A stretch of DNA of 64,000 nt from Bordetella genomosp. 4 (GTDB lineage: Bacteria > Pseudomonadota > Gammaproteobacteria > Burkholderiales > Burkholderiaceae_B): contig NZ_NEVQ01000022.1 of the NCBI RefSeq assembly GCF_002261185.1, forward strand, positions 496,001 through 560,000, written 5' to 3'. A program made the position numbers and the translations under genes. This document shows positions 52,884-61,386 of this stretch, one piece after another; the first letter of the stretch is position 1; every line of letters starts with the position of its first letter. Below the pieces are notes generated by a model. It ran no database searches and was not told where the DNA came from. It saw nothing but the letters and a program-made list of their open reading frames with translations.

Positions 52884-54305
52884 CTATTGCCATGCTGCAG
52901 CGTGCGCACCGTTTGGTGCGGGTGGCAGTGACCACTGCGCCCGAGTACGCGAGAACTGCGCGACCGGCGGCAGCTGCTGCAATATGCCGTAGGCGGATGC
53001 TCGCGTCTCCAAAACAGGATTTAACGCCTTCGCAAAATCCCCACGAGGGTGCATAGGATCAAAGCCGCTTAACAACCCCAACTCTTGTACCCACATCGAT
53101 GTGCGTGCCAACGACACCTTGACGTGATAGCTGCCCCCGTCCTGGGCGCGGCGAATCAAGGCTTGCATCACGCCCGTGGCCCCTAAGTAGCCAGTGAGGT
53201 AATCATTCAACAGATAAGGAGGCACGACACGGGGCTTGCCCTGCCCACCCTCTCTCACCGACACACCGCTTACCGCCTGACCTAGTTGTTCGAATCCGCC
53301 CCGCTTCCCCCACGGTCCCTCGTCGCCGAATGCCGAGACCGATACATAAATGATGCCTGGCCGTATCGACGCAGCGTCTTGCGGGCCCAGGCCGCGCTTG
53401 CTCATGCTGCAGGGTCGCCATGATTGCACCACGACATCAGCACCGCTAATCAGGTCCCGCACTGTCTGCAGTCCTTGCTGCGTATCAAAGTCGAGAAATG
53501 CGGATCGCTTGCCGATATTGGTGTCGACCGTTTGACGAAATGGGTCTTGCATCGCTGGCGACGTGATACGCAGAACCTCTGCGCCGTGCTCGGCCAGCGA
53601 ACGCGCCACTACAGGTCCCGCAATCACATGCCCTAAATCCAATACGCGCAAGCGATCTAATGGACGGACGTTTGCCTGTGCAGGTTCTGGTTCACTGTCA
53701 TCGACCTTTATGACCTCGACCGCCGGCAACTTCGCCAAGCGCTTACCTTGGGGATGACTGAGCCACTCATCCTGCGAACGCGCATAAATGCCCGGCAACT
53801 TGCGCTCGGCAAAGGCTTCCTCCAAATCGTCGCCTTTCCAACGCGATATAGCCTTGGCCAGCGCCGCAGTCGTATTGGCGCAATCCAGCAGTTCTAGCAC
53901 CCCATCACGCAAATGCGGATACGAACCGATCGGGAAGAACCACCGTTCGTCCGCCGTTTGGTAAAAATCGGCCTTCAGTTCTGTCAACAGGGACAACGCC
54001 GGCAAGGCAAACCCGCTTTGGGTCTGAAAATGCCCGGGGTTCAATGAACAGGCGGCCTGCATCCAATCAATGGCGACGGTCTGACGCACACCCGTGGCCA
54101 TGTGATGCCAACGCTCGACAGAGAGCGCATAAGCGCCAATAGCGCTGGCCGCCGCGACCGTCAGCTTATGTGGAGAATCGAACGCAGGACAGATTCCATG
54201 CAGCCGCAGCCGGTGTTCCGGAGCATCCTGCCTGGCCCAGTCGCTTCCGAGCAGCGCTGCAATTGCGCGATAAGTATCGTGGGTTTGTGAATCTGTCTCT
54301 CTCAT
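52884..54305 (-). CDS. CaiB/BaiF CoA-transferase, long two-part form
   Basis: 473 residues, against about 380-400 for most relatives. The standard N-terminal Rossmann segment LRVLDLGHVIAGPVVARSLAEHGAEVLRI begins only at about residue 215; the catalytic Asp region NDYLTGYLGATGVMQAL is near 366. The first 200 residues have no Rossmann start but hold IGAYALSVERWHHMATG and LELLDCANTTAALAKAISRWKGDDLEEAF, which look like the C-terminal small-domain pieces of the same family. So it looks like a duplicated or circularly rearranged CoA-transferase. Divergent LysR at 54409 is the likely regulator. CoA donor and acceptor unknown. Confidence 0.83.
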   Translation of the reverse strand: MRETDSQTHDTYRAIAALLGSDWARQDAPEHRLRLHGICPAFDSPHKLTVAAASAIGAYALSVERWHHMATGVRQTVAIDWMQAACSLNPGHFQTQSGFALPALSLLTELKADFYQTADERWFFPIGSYPHLRDGVLELLDCANTTAALAKAISRWKGDDLEEAFAERKLPGIYARSQDEWLSHPQGKRLAKLPAVEVIKVDDSEPEPAQANVRPLDRLRVLDLGHVIAGPVVARSLAEHGAEVLRITSPAMQDPFRQTVDTNIGKRSAFLDFDTQQGLQTVRDLISGADVVVQSWRPCSMSKRGLGPQDAASIRPGIIYVSVSAFGDEGPWGKRGGFEQLGQAVSGVSVREGGQGKPRVVPPYLLNDYLTGYLGATGVMQALIRRAQDGGSYHVKVSLARTSMWVQELGLLSGFDPMHPRGDFAKALNPVLETRASAYGILQQLPPVAQFSRTRAQWSLPPAPNGAHAAAWQ

Positions 54306-54408
54306 TGTTTTATCTGTCAGGGGGTGATGATCCAGAGCTCAGTCTAAGAACCCATTTTCATCATGTCCAACATATAATTCAGCACTCTGTGAGATAAAAA
54401 ATGTCTTT

Positions 54409-55305
54409 ATGCTGAACAGCCGATTACTACGTCAGTTCATCGCCGTAGCCGAGGAATTGCATTACGGCCGTGCGGCGCTGCGCGCGGGCATCGCGCAATC
54501 GCCGTTAAGCCAGGCCATACAAAAGCTGGAGGCACATGTAGGCACCCCGCTTTTTATTCGCAATAAACGCAGCGTGGCCCTCACCCCTGCAGGCAAGGTG
54601 TTCCTGGAGGAAGCCTACCAATGGCTGGCGTATGAACGCGTGGCAATCGAACGTGCACAACACGCCACCAATGGCGAGATTGGCCAGTTGTCGATGGGAT
54701 ATATCGGCAGCGCGGGTTATGGATTCATGCCCGAATTGATCGGACGATTCCGTCGTGAATACCCGCAGGTCAAGCTGCGCGTTTTCGAGATGACGACACG
54801 CGATCAACTAGAACGGTTAAAGGCGCGATATTTGGACGTAGGCATGCTGCGTACACCACTGGCCAAAGATGAAACGTTGCTCGCGTCGGTGCCATATCAA
54901 CATGACCGGCTCATGGCAGCCCTGCCCCACAACCATCGCCTGGCCCGCCGGAAAGCTATCTCATTGCGGAATTTGGAGCATGAATCTTTCGTAGCGTTTG
55001 CGCGCCAGCACGTGCCGGCAGCGCACGCCCAGTTGATATCGGCCTGCGCCACCGCCGGCTTTTATCCCCGCATCGATCAGGAAAGTGCGCAAGTCGGCAG
55101 CGTCATTGGTTTGGTCGCTGCTGGACTCTCTGTGGCTTTGGTGCCCAGCAACCTGCGATCCTTGATTCACCCGAAAGTCCGCTATGTCTCGTTATCGGAT
55201 ACCACCGCGTTCCTGAGCCAAGAGGTGGGCCTGGCATGGCGCCGCGATGATGCGAATCCGGCATTGGCGGCGTTTTTGAGCGTAGCGAAAGCAATGCACC
55301 AATAA
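54409..55305 (+). CDS. LysR family transcriptional regulator
   Basis: 298 residues. Starts MLNSRLLRQFIAVAEELHYG with the winged helix APLSQ-type segment RAALRAGIAQSPLSQAIQKLEAHVGTPLF. The effector domain follows; the style (MGYIGSAGYGFMPELIGRFRREYPQVKLRVFE) is close to BenM/CatR-type activators that sense aromatic or short organic acids. 103 bases from the divergent CoA-transferase gene, so it most likely activates the CaiB-Bug operon. Confidence 0.88.
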   Translation: MLNSRLLRQFIAVAEELHYGRAALRAGIAQSPLSQAIQKLEAHVGTPLFIRNKRSVALTPAGKVFLEEAYQWLAYERVAIERAQHATNGEIGQLSMGYIGSAGYGFMPELIGRFRREYPQVKLRVFEMTTRDQLERLKARYLDVGMLRTPLAKDETLLASVPYQHDRLMAALPHNHRLARRKAISLRNLEHESFVAFARQHVPAAHAQLISACATAGFYPRIDQESAQVGSVIGLVAAGLSVALVPSNLRSLIHPKVRYVSLSDTTAFLSQEVGLAWRRDDANPALAAFLSVAKAMHQ

Positions 55306-55340
55306 GGGCTTCTGCGATGGCGTGTTGGCCATACCAGAAA

Positions 55341-55383
55341 TATCGGACATATCGATAATCGTGTTTTATCGGAATTATCGATA
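55341..55383. promoter_or_regulatory. Operator repeats before HipB-like gene
   Basis: TATCGGACATATCGATA (55341-55357) and TATCGGAATTATCGATA (55367-55383) are direct repeats differing at two of 17 positions, 26 bases apart, each built from TATCG/CGATA half-sites. They lie 36 bases before the HipB-like start, as expected for a repressor that binds its own promoter. Confidence 0.6.
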
Positions 55384-55418
55384 TAGTAGAAACGTCAAAA
55401 CTTCGATATCCCGCTCCC

Positions 55419-55661
55419 ATGCAAAAGCTCTCCATCAGTAGCCAGATCGGTACGATACTCGTCGCCAGGCGCAAGGAGCTGGGACTGACGCAAGCGAAAG
55501 TTGCGGCGCGATTGAATATCAGTCAAAACAGGCTTTCCGAACTTGAGAATCAGCCCGGCCAATTAACTGTCGACCGTCTTCTGGCCATAACAGGTCTGCT
55601 GGAAATCGAGCTGGTGCTACAAGACCGTAGGCAGAATCCTCCGACCTTCAGTGAGTGGTAG
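55419..55661 (+). CDS. HipB-like helix-turn-helix repressor (orphan)
   Basis: 80 residues, XRE-type helix-turn-helix: IGTILVARRKELGLTQAKVAARLNISQNRLSELEN fills residues 9-43, and the C-terminal tail (VDRLLAITGLLEIELVLQDR) is the strand seen in HipB for DNA and partner contacts. In HipBA systems the next gene is the kinase toxin HipA; here the next gene is convergent DUF1330, overlapping by 14 bases, so no HipA gene exists at this spot. It is either an orphan regulator or the survivor of a lost toxin-antitoxin pair. Confidence 0.8.
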   Translation: MQKLSISSQIGTILVARRKELGLTQAKVAARLNISQNRLSELENQPGQLTVDRLLAITGLLEIELVLQDRRQNPPTFSEW

Positions 55662-56043
55662 TTTCTAACACAGCAGGAGAGGACCTAACATGCGCCGGGT
55701 GAATCGTCGCACCCACTGCCATTTTCTCCACCAGCGTCACCGCCGAATAATCTGCCGGCACGCCGTCGATCAGAAAAATCGCGCCTTTCGAATTGCGTGC
55801 TCGCAAAGGGATCAACTTGCCATAGGCATCCGACGCGTACCATCGGCGGGCATGGTCGATCGACGGAAATTCGATGATGATGCAATCCATGTTCATGGTC
55901 CCTTCCAGGACTTCGGCGTGGGTGCCATGCACGATAAATCGCCCATCAAAGGGCTTCATCGTGCTTTCTATGGTGCTGATGTATTCGATGATTTCGGCGT
56001 TGAAATCAACATCGGTGAGCAATCCTATGGCATACGCAGGCAT
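55648..56043 (-). CDS. DUF1330 domain-containing protein
   Basis: 131 residues from ATG 56043 (MPAYAIGLLTDVDFNAEIIEY). The ferredoxin-like alpha-beta fold of DUF1330 is suggested by FDGRFIVHGTHAEVLEGTM and CIIIEFPSIDHARRWYASDAYGKLIPLRARNS, both highly conserved in the family. Function unknown; relatives are small dimeric proteins. The end overlaps the convergent HipB-like gene. It follows the MmyB-like gene by 76 bases and might share a transcript. Confidence 0.85.
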   Translation of the reverse strand: MPAYAIGLLTDVDFNAEIIEYISTIESTMKPFDGRFIVHGTHAEVLEGTMNMDCIIIEFPSIDHARRWYASDAYGKLIPLRARNSKGAIFLIDGVPADYSAVTLVEKMAVGATIHPAHVRSSPAVLETTTH

Positions 56044-56119
56044 ACTATTCTCCGTAGTGAGCGTGAATGTTAAGTACATGCTCAGAATACGGAAGCCTGA
56101 TTGTGCGGTCGATTACCTG

Positions 56120-56956
56120 TCAGGTAATGGTCTGCGGGCGCAGTAGAGCTTCTGTCTCAGCATCTGCCGGATAGAACAACTCAATACAAAGTTCCTGCAG
56201 CGTGATATCCTGCGGCGTACCGAATGTCGTCAACGTAGTAAACAAGGACAAACGCCCCATGGGCAGGTCGAGAACACAGGGAACTAAGAGCGCGTGGATA
56301 CCGGTGCTTTTGTTTTCGCTGCGCGAGGCCTGGACGGCCTGTACATTGGGATAGCTGAGGACTTCGGCTTCCAGTCGCTGTAAACCTGTATCGTGGCTGC
56401 TTTCAACTGCAGCGCGCAGATTGTGCAGCAGATGACGGGACCAGTCAGAGAAATTGACCGTGAACCGTGCGAGCCCCTCTGGATGTAGCGACGCGCGATA
56501 GACATTCAACGATGGCTCTCTCAGAAAGGGCGGCAGCAATTCCGCCAACGCCATGCCCGCGCGGTTGGCTTGCACCACGTTCCATTGCCTATCGAGCGCA
56601 AACCCGGGATAGGGGTGATGAGCATCCAGCAATCGGCTCAATGCGGCCTGCACGGCCTGCATATCCGGGGATTGCAGTGTGCGTTGCGTAAACGCCGGGG
56701 CATATCCGGCTGCCACGAGTATTTGATTGCGCTCACGCAGAGGAACATCCAACCGTTCTGTGAGAGCGAGCAGCATATCGGCGCTGGGTTTGGAGCGAGC
56801 GGTCTCGATGAAGCTCAGATGCCGCGTGGAAACGCCTACCTCCAGCGCTAGTGCCAATTGGCTGAGATTACGTCGACGGCGCCAGAAACGAAGAAGTTGA
56901 CCGACCTGCTGAGGACAACGCGTAGCAGCGAAATCGGTCTTCGCATCCTCGCTCAC
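56120..56956 (-). CDS. XRE family regulator with MmyB-like ligand domain
   Basis: 278 residues. N-terminal helix-turn-helix (LRFWRRRRNLSQLALALEVGVSTRHLSFIETARSKPS, about 22-58) then the MmyB-like domain with the PAS-like core NPYPALVxx-type start PYPGFALDRQWNVVQANRAGMALAELLPPF and SLHPEGLARFTVNF. It starts inside the stop of the MFS exporter gene (ATGA overlap), so they form an operon and it probably controls that exporter. Relatives often regulate short-chain dehydrogenases or efflux; the bound ligand is unknown. Confidence 0.88.
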   Translation of the reverse strand: MSEDAKTDFAATRCPQQVGQLLRFWRRRRNLSQLALALEVGVSTRHLSFIETARSKPSADMLLALTERLDVPLRERNQILVAAGYAPAFTQRTLQSPDMQAVQAALSRLLDAHHPYPGFALDRQWNVVQANRAGMALAELLPPFLREPSLNVYRASLHPEGLARFTVNFSDWSRHLLHNLRAAVESSHDTGLQRLEAEVLSYPNVQAVQASRSENKSTGIHALLVPCVLDLPMGRLSLFTTLTTFGTPQDITLQELCIELFYPADAETEALLRPQTIT

Positions 56957-58134
56957 CCTACCGCCACCTCTCTGGGCTGCCGTTTATTGCGATATCCCAA
57001 CCACGCCAGCCCAGCCAGAATCGCAAGCATGGGCACGAGAGAGCCGAGGTTCAGAATCGTCCATCCCTGCGTCGTAACCAGCATCCCCGACGTCAACGAG
57101 CTCAGGGCCATCACCGCGAATACGCAAAAATTCATCGTACCCTGCGCCCTGTCTTTTTCCTCGGCCGTGTAGGTTGACAGGGACAAAGTCGTGCTGCCAG
57201 TGAACAGGAAATTCCAACCGACGCCGAGCATGAACAGCGAGGCGGTGAAATGATGCAGGTCAGTCCCCCCGAGCGCTACGGCAATGCACAACAGATTCAG
57301 CAAGCCACCGCAGGCCATCACGGACAACACGCCGAATCGCTTGATCAGATATCCCGTGAAAAAGCCTGGGGCAAACATCCCGATGACGTGCCATTCGAGC
57401 ACGAATGCCGCATCGTCAAAGGGCATACCGTGATGCTGCATGGCTAACGGCGTCGCCGCCATCAGCAGGTTCATGACGCCATAGCTCAATGCGCCCGCCC
57501 CGGCTGCAACGAGAAATGCAGGCTGCCGCGCGATCACCGACATAGGACGCCCGCCGGATACCGACGCGCGTTTGGGTGCCTCGGGAAAATCCATGCAGAA
57601 CAACAGCACCATCGCGACCAAGGCGACCACCACCAAAGCGAGATACGCTCCCATGAATGGGGTCGCAAGCCAGGCTTTCGAATACGAGGCCAGGTTAGGC
57701 CCCAAGACGGCTCCCAACAAACCGCCGGCCATCACCATCGAGACGGCCTTCTCGCGCGCCTCGGGCGCAGCGAACTCGGCAGATGCGAAACGATACAGCT
57801 GGCCATTGGCGGAGTAATAACCCGCGATCATCGTTGCAGCACATAGCAACCAGAAACTCTGGATATACGCGGCAAAAGCACACAGCAGCGCAGATCCCGC
57901 CGCCACGACCAATCCCAGCACAAAACTCGTCTTGCGCCCGAAACGCCGCTGCGTCCATGCCACCGGGCCGGTGCACAGAGCGCCCCCGACGACATACCCC
58001 ATCACCGGTAAGGTCGCCAGCCATCCGTAGGGGGCAAGAGAGAACCCAACCAGGCCATTGATGGCCATGAACGTGACGTTATTGGTCAGGAACAAGCCCT
58101 GCAGGATGGACAAGAGCCAGAGGTTGCGGTTCAT
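56953..58134 (-). CDS. MFS transporter (putative exporter)
   Basis: 393 residues, 12 membrane helices. ATG 58134 (MNRNLWLLSILQGLFLTNNV) is chosen over a TTG at 58143. Motif A-like segment WTQRRFGRKTSFVLGLVVAAGSAL lies between helices 2 and 3. The gene has no close relation to the ACS-type importer at 58224. Overlap with the MmyB-type regulator gene suggests inducible efflux of a drug or metabolite. Substrate not predictable. Confidence 0.85.
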   Translation of the reverse strand: MNRNLWLLSILQGLFLTNNVTFMAINGLVGFSLAPYGWLATLPVMGYVVGGALCTGPVAWTQRRFGRKTSFVLGLVVAAGSALLCAFAAYIQSFWLLCAATMIAGYYSANGQLYRFASAEFAAPEAREKAVSMVMAGGLLGAVLGPNLASYSKAWLATPFMGAYLALVVVALVAMVLLFCMDFPEAPKRASVSGGRPMSVIARQPAFLVAAGAGALSYGVMNLLMAATPLAMQHHGMPFDDAAFVLEWHVIGMFAPGFFTGYLIKRFGVLSVMACGGLLNLLCIAVALGGTDLHHFTASLFMLGVGWNFLFTGSTTLSLSTYTAEEKDRAQGTMNFCVFAVMALSSLTSGMLVTTQGWTILNLGSLVPMLAILAGLAWLGYRNKRQPREVAVG

Positions 58135-58223
58135 GGGTCTCAAGGTAGTGATGCCAAGTCGATGGACCCGGCATCACAAATATGCATATCTAATCTATGC
58201 ATATTACCTCAAGTAATTTATCA

Positions 58224-59555
58224 CTAGGGACGGACACGCTGATAAAAGCGCTTCGGCAACCCCCAAGCGATGATGATTGTCGCAATCACGCACGCCGTGG
58301 CAATCGCGTACAGCCCCCAGGTGGTCTGGCCTGTCACGTCTTTGATTTTGCCGACCATGTACGGCGTGATCACGCCACCCAATTGACCAATGGAGTTGAT
58401 CAAGGCAATACCGCCTGCGGCAGCCATCCCACCCAGGAAACGTTGCGGGAACACCCAGAAAAGACCGATGGCTGAAATAATGCCCGTGGCGGCGACGGTC
58501 AATCCGATCAGCAACGCTACCGTGTTATCGCTATATAGCCCGCTGATAAAGTAGCCTATGCCTCCTGCCAAGGTCGTCAGTGCCAGGTGCCAGCGCCGCT
58601 CACCAGTGCGATCGGAGTTCTTGCCCAGCAGGATCATGGAGACCCCTGCAACGATATAGGGGATCGACGAAATCATGCCAATGACGAAGGGATCTTGGGT
58701 GCCAGCCGTTTTGATCAACTGGGGGATCCAGAACACCAGGCCATAAATCGCGCCAGCCAAGCACAGATACACCACTGACAGCACATACGTCGCCGGCTCG
58801 CGCAATGCCGCGCCAAAGTTATGCGTTTCCGCGGCTTTGGCATCTCGATCGATCTGGGCCTTCCAGGTGGTTTTCTCGGCCTCGGTCAGCCATTTGGCGT
58901 CGTGTACCTCGTCATCCAGGTATTTCCACACGATCAAACCCAGTACGACCGCAGGTAGCCCCTCCAGCAGGAACAACCATTGCCATCCGGAAAGACCCAG
59001 GCTGCCGTCGGTGAACTTCATGATGCCGCCCGAAATCGGGCCGCCGATGATGCCGCAAAAAGCGATACCGGACATGAAGATCGTATTGATACGTGCACGC
59101 CGGTCCGCCGGGAACCACTTGGTAAAGAAATACAGTGCTCCCGGGACGAAACCCGCCTCTAATGCACCGACTAGAAAGCGAGTCACGTAGAACCCGAATT
59201 CCGTTGTCACGAACATGGCACTGGCTGAGGCCAACCCCCATGTCACCATGATGCGCATGATCCATACGCGTGCGCCGACACGATGCAGAATCATGTTGCT
59301 GGGCACTTCAAACAGGAAATACCCAATGAAGAAAATACTGGCCCCCAGTCCATAGGCCGCATCGGACAAGCCCAGCTCGCTTTGCATTTGCAGCTTGGCA
59401 AAACTGATATTGACGCGATCCAGATAGGCGATGACCCAGCAGATCACCAGCAGCGGAATGAACCGCCAAAAGACCTTGCTATAAATGCTCTCGGCCGTGG
59501 TCGCAGGCAAGGACGCGGACGCCGGCATACCACCGACAGGCGCGGTGTATCTCAT
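58224..59555 (-). CDS. MFS transporter, anion:cation symporter (ACS) type
   Basis: 443 residues from ATG 59555 (AAGGAG before it). Helix 1-2 region FWRFIPLLVICWVIAYLDRVNISFA and motif YFLFEVPSNMILHRVGARVWI are typical of the ACS family, which imports organic acids such as tartrate, glucarate, phthalate or hexuronates with protons. Last gene of an operon with an SDR and an FAH hydrolase; together they would import and degrade a sugar acid. Weakly similar in architecture to rhamnonate and galactonate permeases. Confidence 0.91.
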   Translation of the reverse strand: MRYTAPVGGMPASASLPATTAESIYSKVFWRFIPLLVICWVIAYLDRVNISFAKLQMQSELGLSDAAYGLGASIFFIGYFLFEVPSNMILHRVGARVWIMRIMVTWGLASASAMFVTTEFGFYVTRFLVGALEAGFVPGALYFFTKWFPADRRARINTIFMSGIAFCGIIGGPISGGIMKFTDGSLGLSGWQWLFLLEGLPAVVLGLIVWKYLDDEVHDAKWLTEAEKTTWKAQIDRDAKAAETHNFGAALREPATYVLSVVYLCLAGAIYGLVFWIPQLIKTAGTQDPFVIGMISSIPYIVAGVSMILLGKNSDRTGERRWHLALTTLAGGIGYFISGLYSDNTVALLIGLTVAATGIISAIGLFWVFPQRFLGGMAAAGGIALINSIGQLGGVITPYMVGKIKDVTGQTTWGLYAIATACVIATIIIAWGLPKRFYQRVRP

Positions 59556-59586
59556 CAAATGTCTCCTTTGTTCTTATTTGTCGCGG

Positions 59587-60339
59587 TCAGTATGTGGCCC
59601 GGCCGCCGGATAGGTCGAACACGGCGCCGGTAGTAAACGAGTTTTCCTCGCTGACCAGCCATGCAATCATGGATGCAATCTCGTCGACTTCGACGAAGCG
59701 ATTGCGGGGGATTTTCGACAGCATGTAGTCAATATGCTGCTGTGACATCTGCTCGAAAATCCGGGTTCTTGCCGCAGCAGGCGTTACCGCGTTGACGGCG
59801 ATATTCTTGCCCGCAGTTTCCTTGCCCAGGCTCTTTGTCAGCGCAATCACGCCGGCTTTGGACGCGCTGTAGGCAGAAGCATTAGGGTTGCCTTCTTTGC
59901 CCGCGATCGATGCGACGTTCACAACGCGCCCATAATTGCGGGCGATCATGCCGGGCAGCAATGCCTTGTTGACGTTAAAAGTCCCGTTCAAATTGATATT
60001 CATCACCCGATGCCATTCGGCCTCGGGGTAATCAACAACGGTCGCGTTGGCGCCGGCGATGCCGGCGCTATTGACGAGGATATCGACAGGGCCCAGCGCG
60101 GCGTTGGTCGTTTCCACGGCCGACTGCACGGCTGCCAGATCCGCGATATCGACCTTGACGGTCTGGACATTCTGGCCCGCCGCCAGGGTCTGCTTTGCCT
60201 GGCTCAACACCGCATCATCGATGTCCCAGATCGCGACTTTGGCGCCGCCGGCCAATAGTCGTTGGGTAACTGCGTAGCCAATGCCTTGTGCACCGCCCGT
60301 AACAACGGCTACACGGCCTTTCAGGTCGTACTGATTCAT
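59587..60339 (-). CDS. SDR family oxidoreductase (deoxy-sugar acid type)
   Basis: 250 residues from ATG 60339 (MNQYDLKGRVAVVTGGAQGI, GGAGAC upstream); earlier in-frame starts are not family-like. Classical SDR: TGGAQGIG loop, LVNSAGIAGANATVVDY, catalytic Tyr-Lys in SAYSASKAGVIALTKSL (about 160), and C-terminal TTGAVFDLSGGRATY. The FAH neighbour and ACS transporter fit L-rhamnonate or L-fuconate breakdown without phosphorylation, where an SDR oxidises 2-keto-3-deoxy-sugar acid at C4. That pathway is inference; sugar lactonase and dehydratase genes are not in the window. Confidence 0.9.
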   Translation of the reverse strand: MNQYDLKGRVAVVTGGAQGIGYAVTQRLLAGGAKVAIWDIDDAVLSQAKQTLAAGQNVQTVKVDIADLAAVQSAVETTNAALGPVDILVNSAGIAGANATVVDYPEAEWHRVMNINLNGTFNVNKALLPGMIARNYGRVVNVASIAGKEGNPNASAYSASKAGVIALTKSLGKETAGKNIAVNAVTPAAARTRIFEQMSQQHIDYMLSKIPRNRFVEVDEIASMIAWLVSEENSFTTGAVFDLSGGRATY

Positions 60340-60445
60340 TATGGCGTCTCCTTTTTCTTGCCGGACCACTCCCTGCATACGAGCAGGCTTGCCCTGCCGG
60401 GCCTGCCTGCCACGTCTATTCCGGGAATTGTCTCTGCCGCGTGCG

Positions 60446-61291
60446 TCAGGCCGCGACGACTTTCTGTTGCTGTTCACCCAGGCCGTCAATACCCAGACGC
60501 ATGGTCTGCCCAGCGCGCAGATACACCGGTTGCGGTTTGATGCCCATGCCTACGCCAGGGGGCGTGCCGGTGGAAATCACATCGCCAGGGTTCAACGTCA
60601 TGAACCGGCTCAGATAGGCGACGATCTGCGGAACATTGAAAATCATGGTCGAGGTATTGCCGTTCTGATAGCGCTTGCCATCGACTTCGAGCCAGAGTTT
60701 CAGATTGTGGGGATCGGGCACTTCGTCCTTGGTTACGAGCCAAGGGCCGGTGGGACCGAATGTGTCGCAACCCTTGCCCTTGTCCCAGGTACCGCCACGC
60801 TCGATCTGATAGGCCCGCTCGGACACATCGTTCACAACGCAGTAGCCTGCCACATAGTCGTAGGCGTCGGCTTCCTCGATATAGGAAGCCGTTTTGCCGA
60901 TCACCACGCCCAACTCGACTTCCCAGTCGGTCTTTTCCGATCCGCGCGGAATCTTGACGTCATCGTTCGGACCCACAATGGCCGAGGTCCATTTGTTGAA
61001 TACGACCGGCTCGGCTGGGATGGGCATGCCGGATTCTTCGGCATGGTCGGCATAATTCAGCCCGATGCAGACGAATTTGCCGATCGCACCCACGCACGGG
61101 CCCAGACGGGGTTGGCCCGAGACCACAGGCAATTGGCTCAGATCGGTTTTCTGCAGCGTGCGGAACGCGTCGCTGGCGAGAAAAGCGCCGTCTACGTCCC
61201 GGGTGAGGCTGGAAATATCGCGAATCTGTCCTTGGGCGTCCAACACACCGGGGGCCTCGCGGCCCGGCAGACCATAGCGCAACAGCTTCAT
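60446..61291 (-). CDS. FAH family hydrolase (2,4-diketo-3-deoxy acid hydrolase-like)
   Basis: 281 residues. MKLLRYGLPGREAPGVLD start; core GKFVCIGLNYADHAEESGMPIPAEPVVF, metal ligands in TDWEVELGVVIGKTASYIEE, YCVVNDVSERAYQIERGG, and the end motif VISTGTPPGVGMGIKPQPVYL. This branch includes ureidoglycolate lyase homologues and the L-2,4-diketo-3-deoxyrhamnonate hydrolase that yields pyruvate and lactate. Operon order FAH-SDR-MFS and the SDR partner favour the latter. First gene of the operon, 95 bases from the divergent LysR start. Confidence 0.9.
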   Translation of the reverse strand: MKLLRYGLPGREAPGVLDAQGQIRDISSLTRDVDGAFLASDAFRTLQKTDLSQLPVVSGQPRLGPCVGAIGKFVCIGLNYADHAEESGMPIPAEPVVFNKWTSAIVGPNDDVKIPRGSEKTDWEVELGVVIGKTASYIEEADAYDYVAGYCVVNDVSERAYQIERGGTWDKGKGCDTFGPTGPWLVTKDEVPDPHNLKLWLEVDGKRYQNGNTSTMIFNVPQIVAYLSRFMTLNPGDVISTGTPPGVGMGIKPQPVYLRAGQTMRLGIDGLGEQQQKVVAA

Positions 61292-61386
61292 TCTTGTCTC
61301 CTGGTTAATGCAAAATTTGAACTTGCAGGAGTCTATCCCTCTGCGGTGCGCTATCGTTATGCGAGTTGGTGGACTCAGAATACAAA

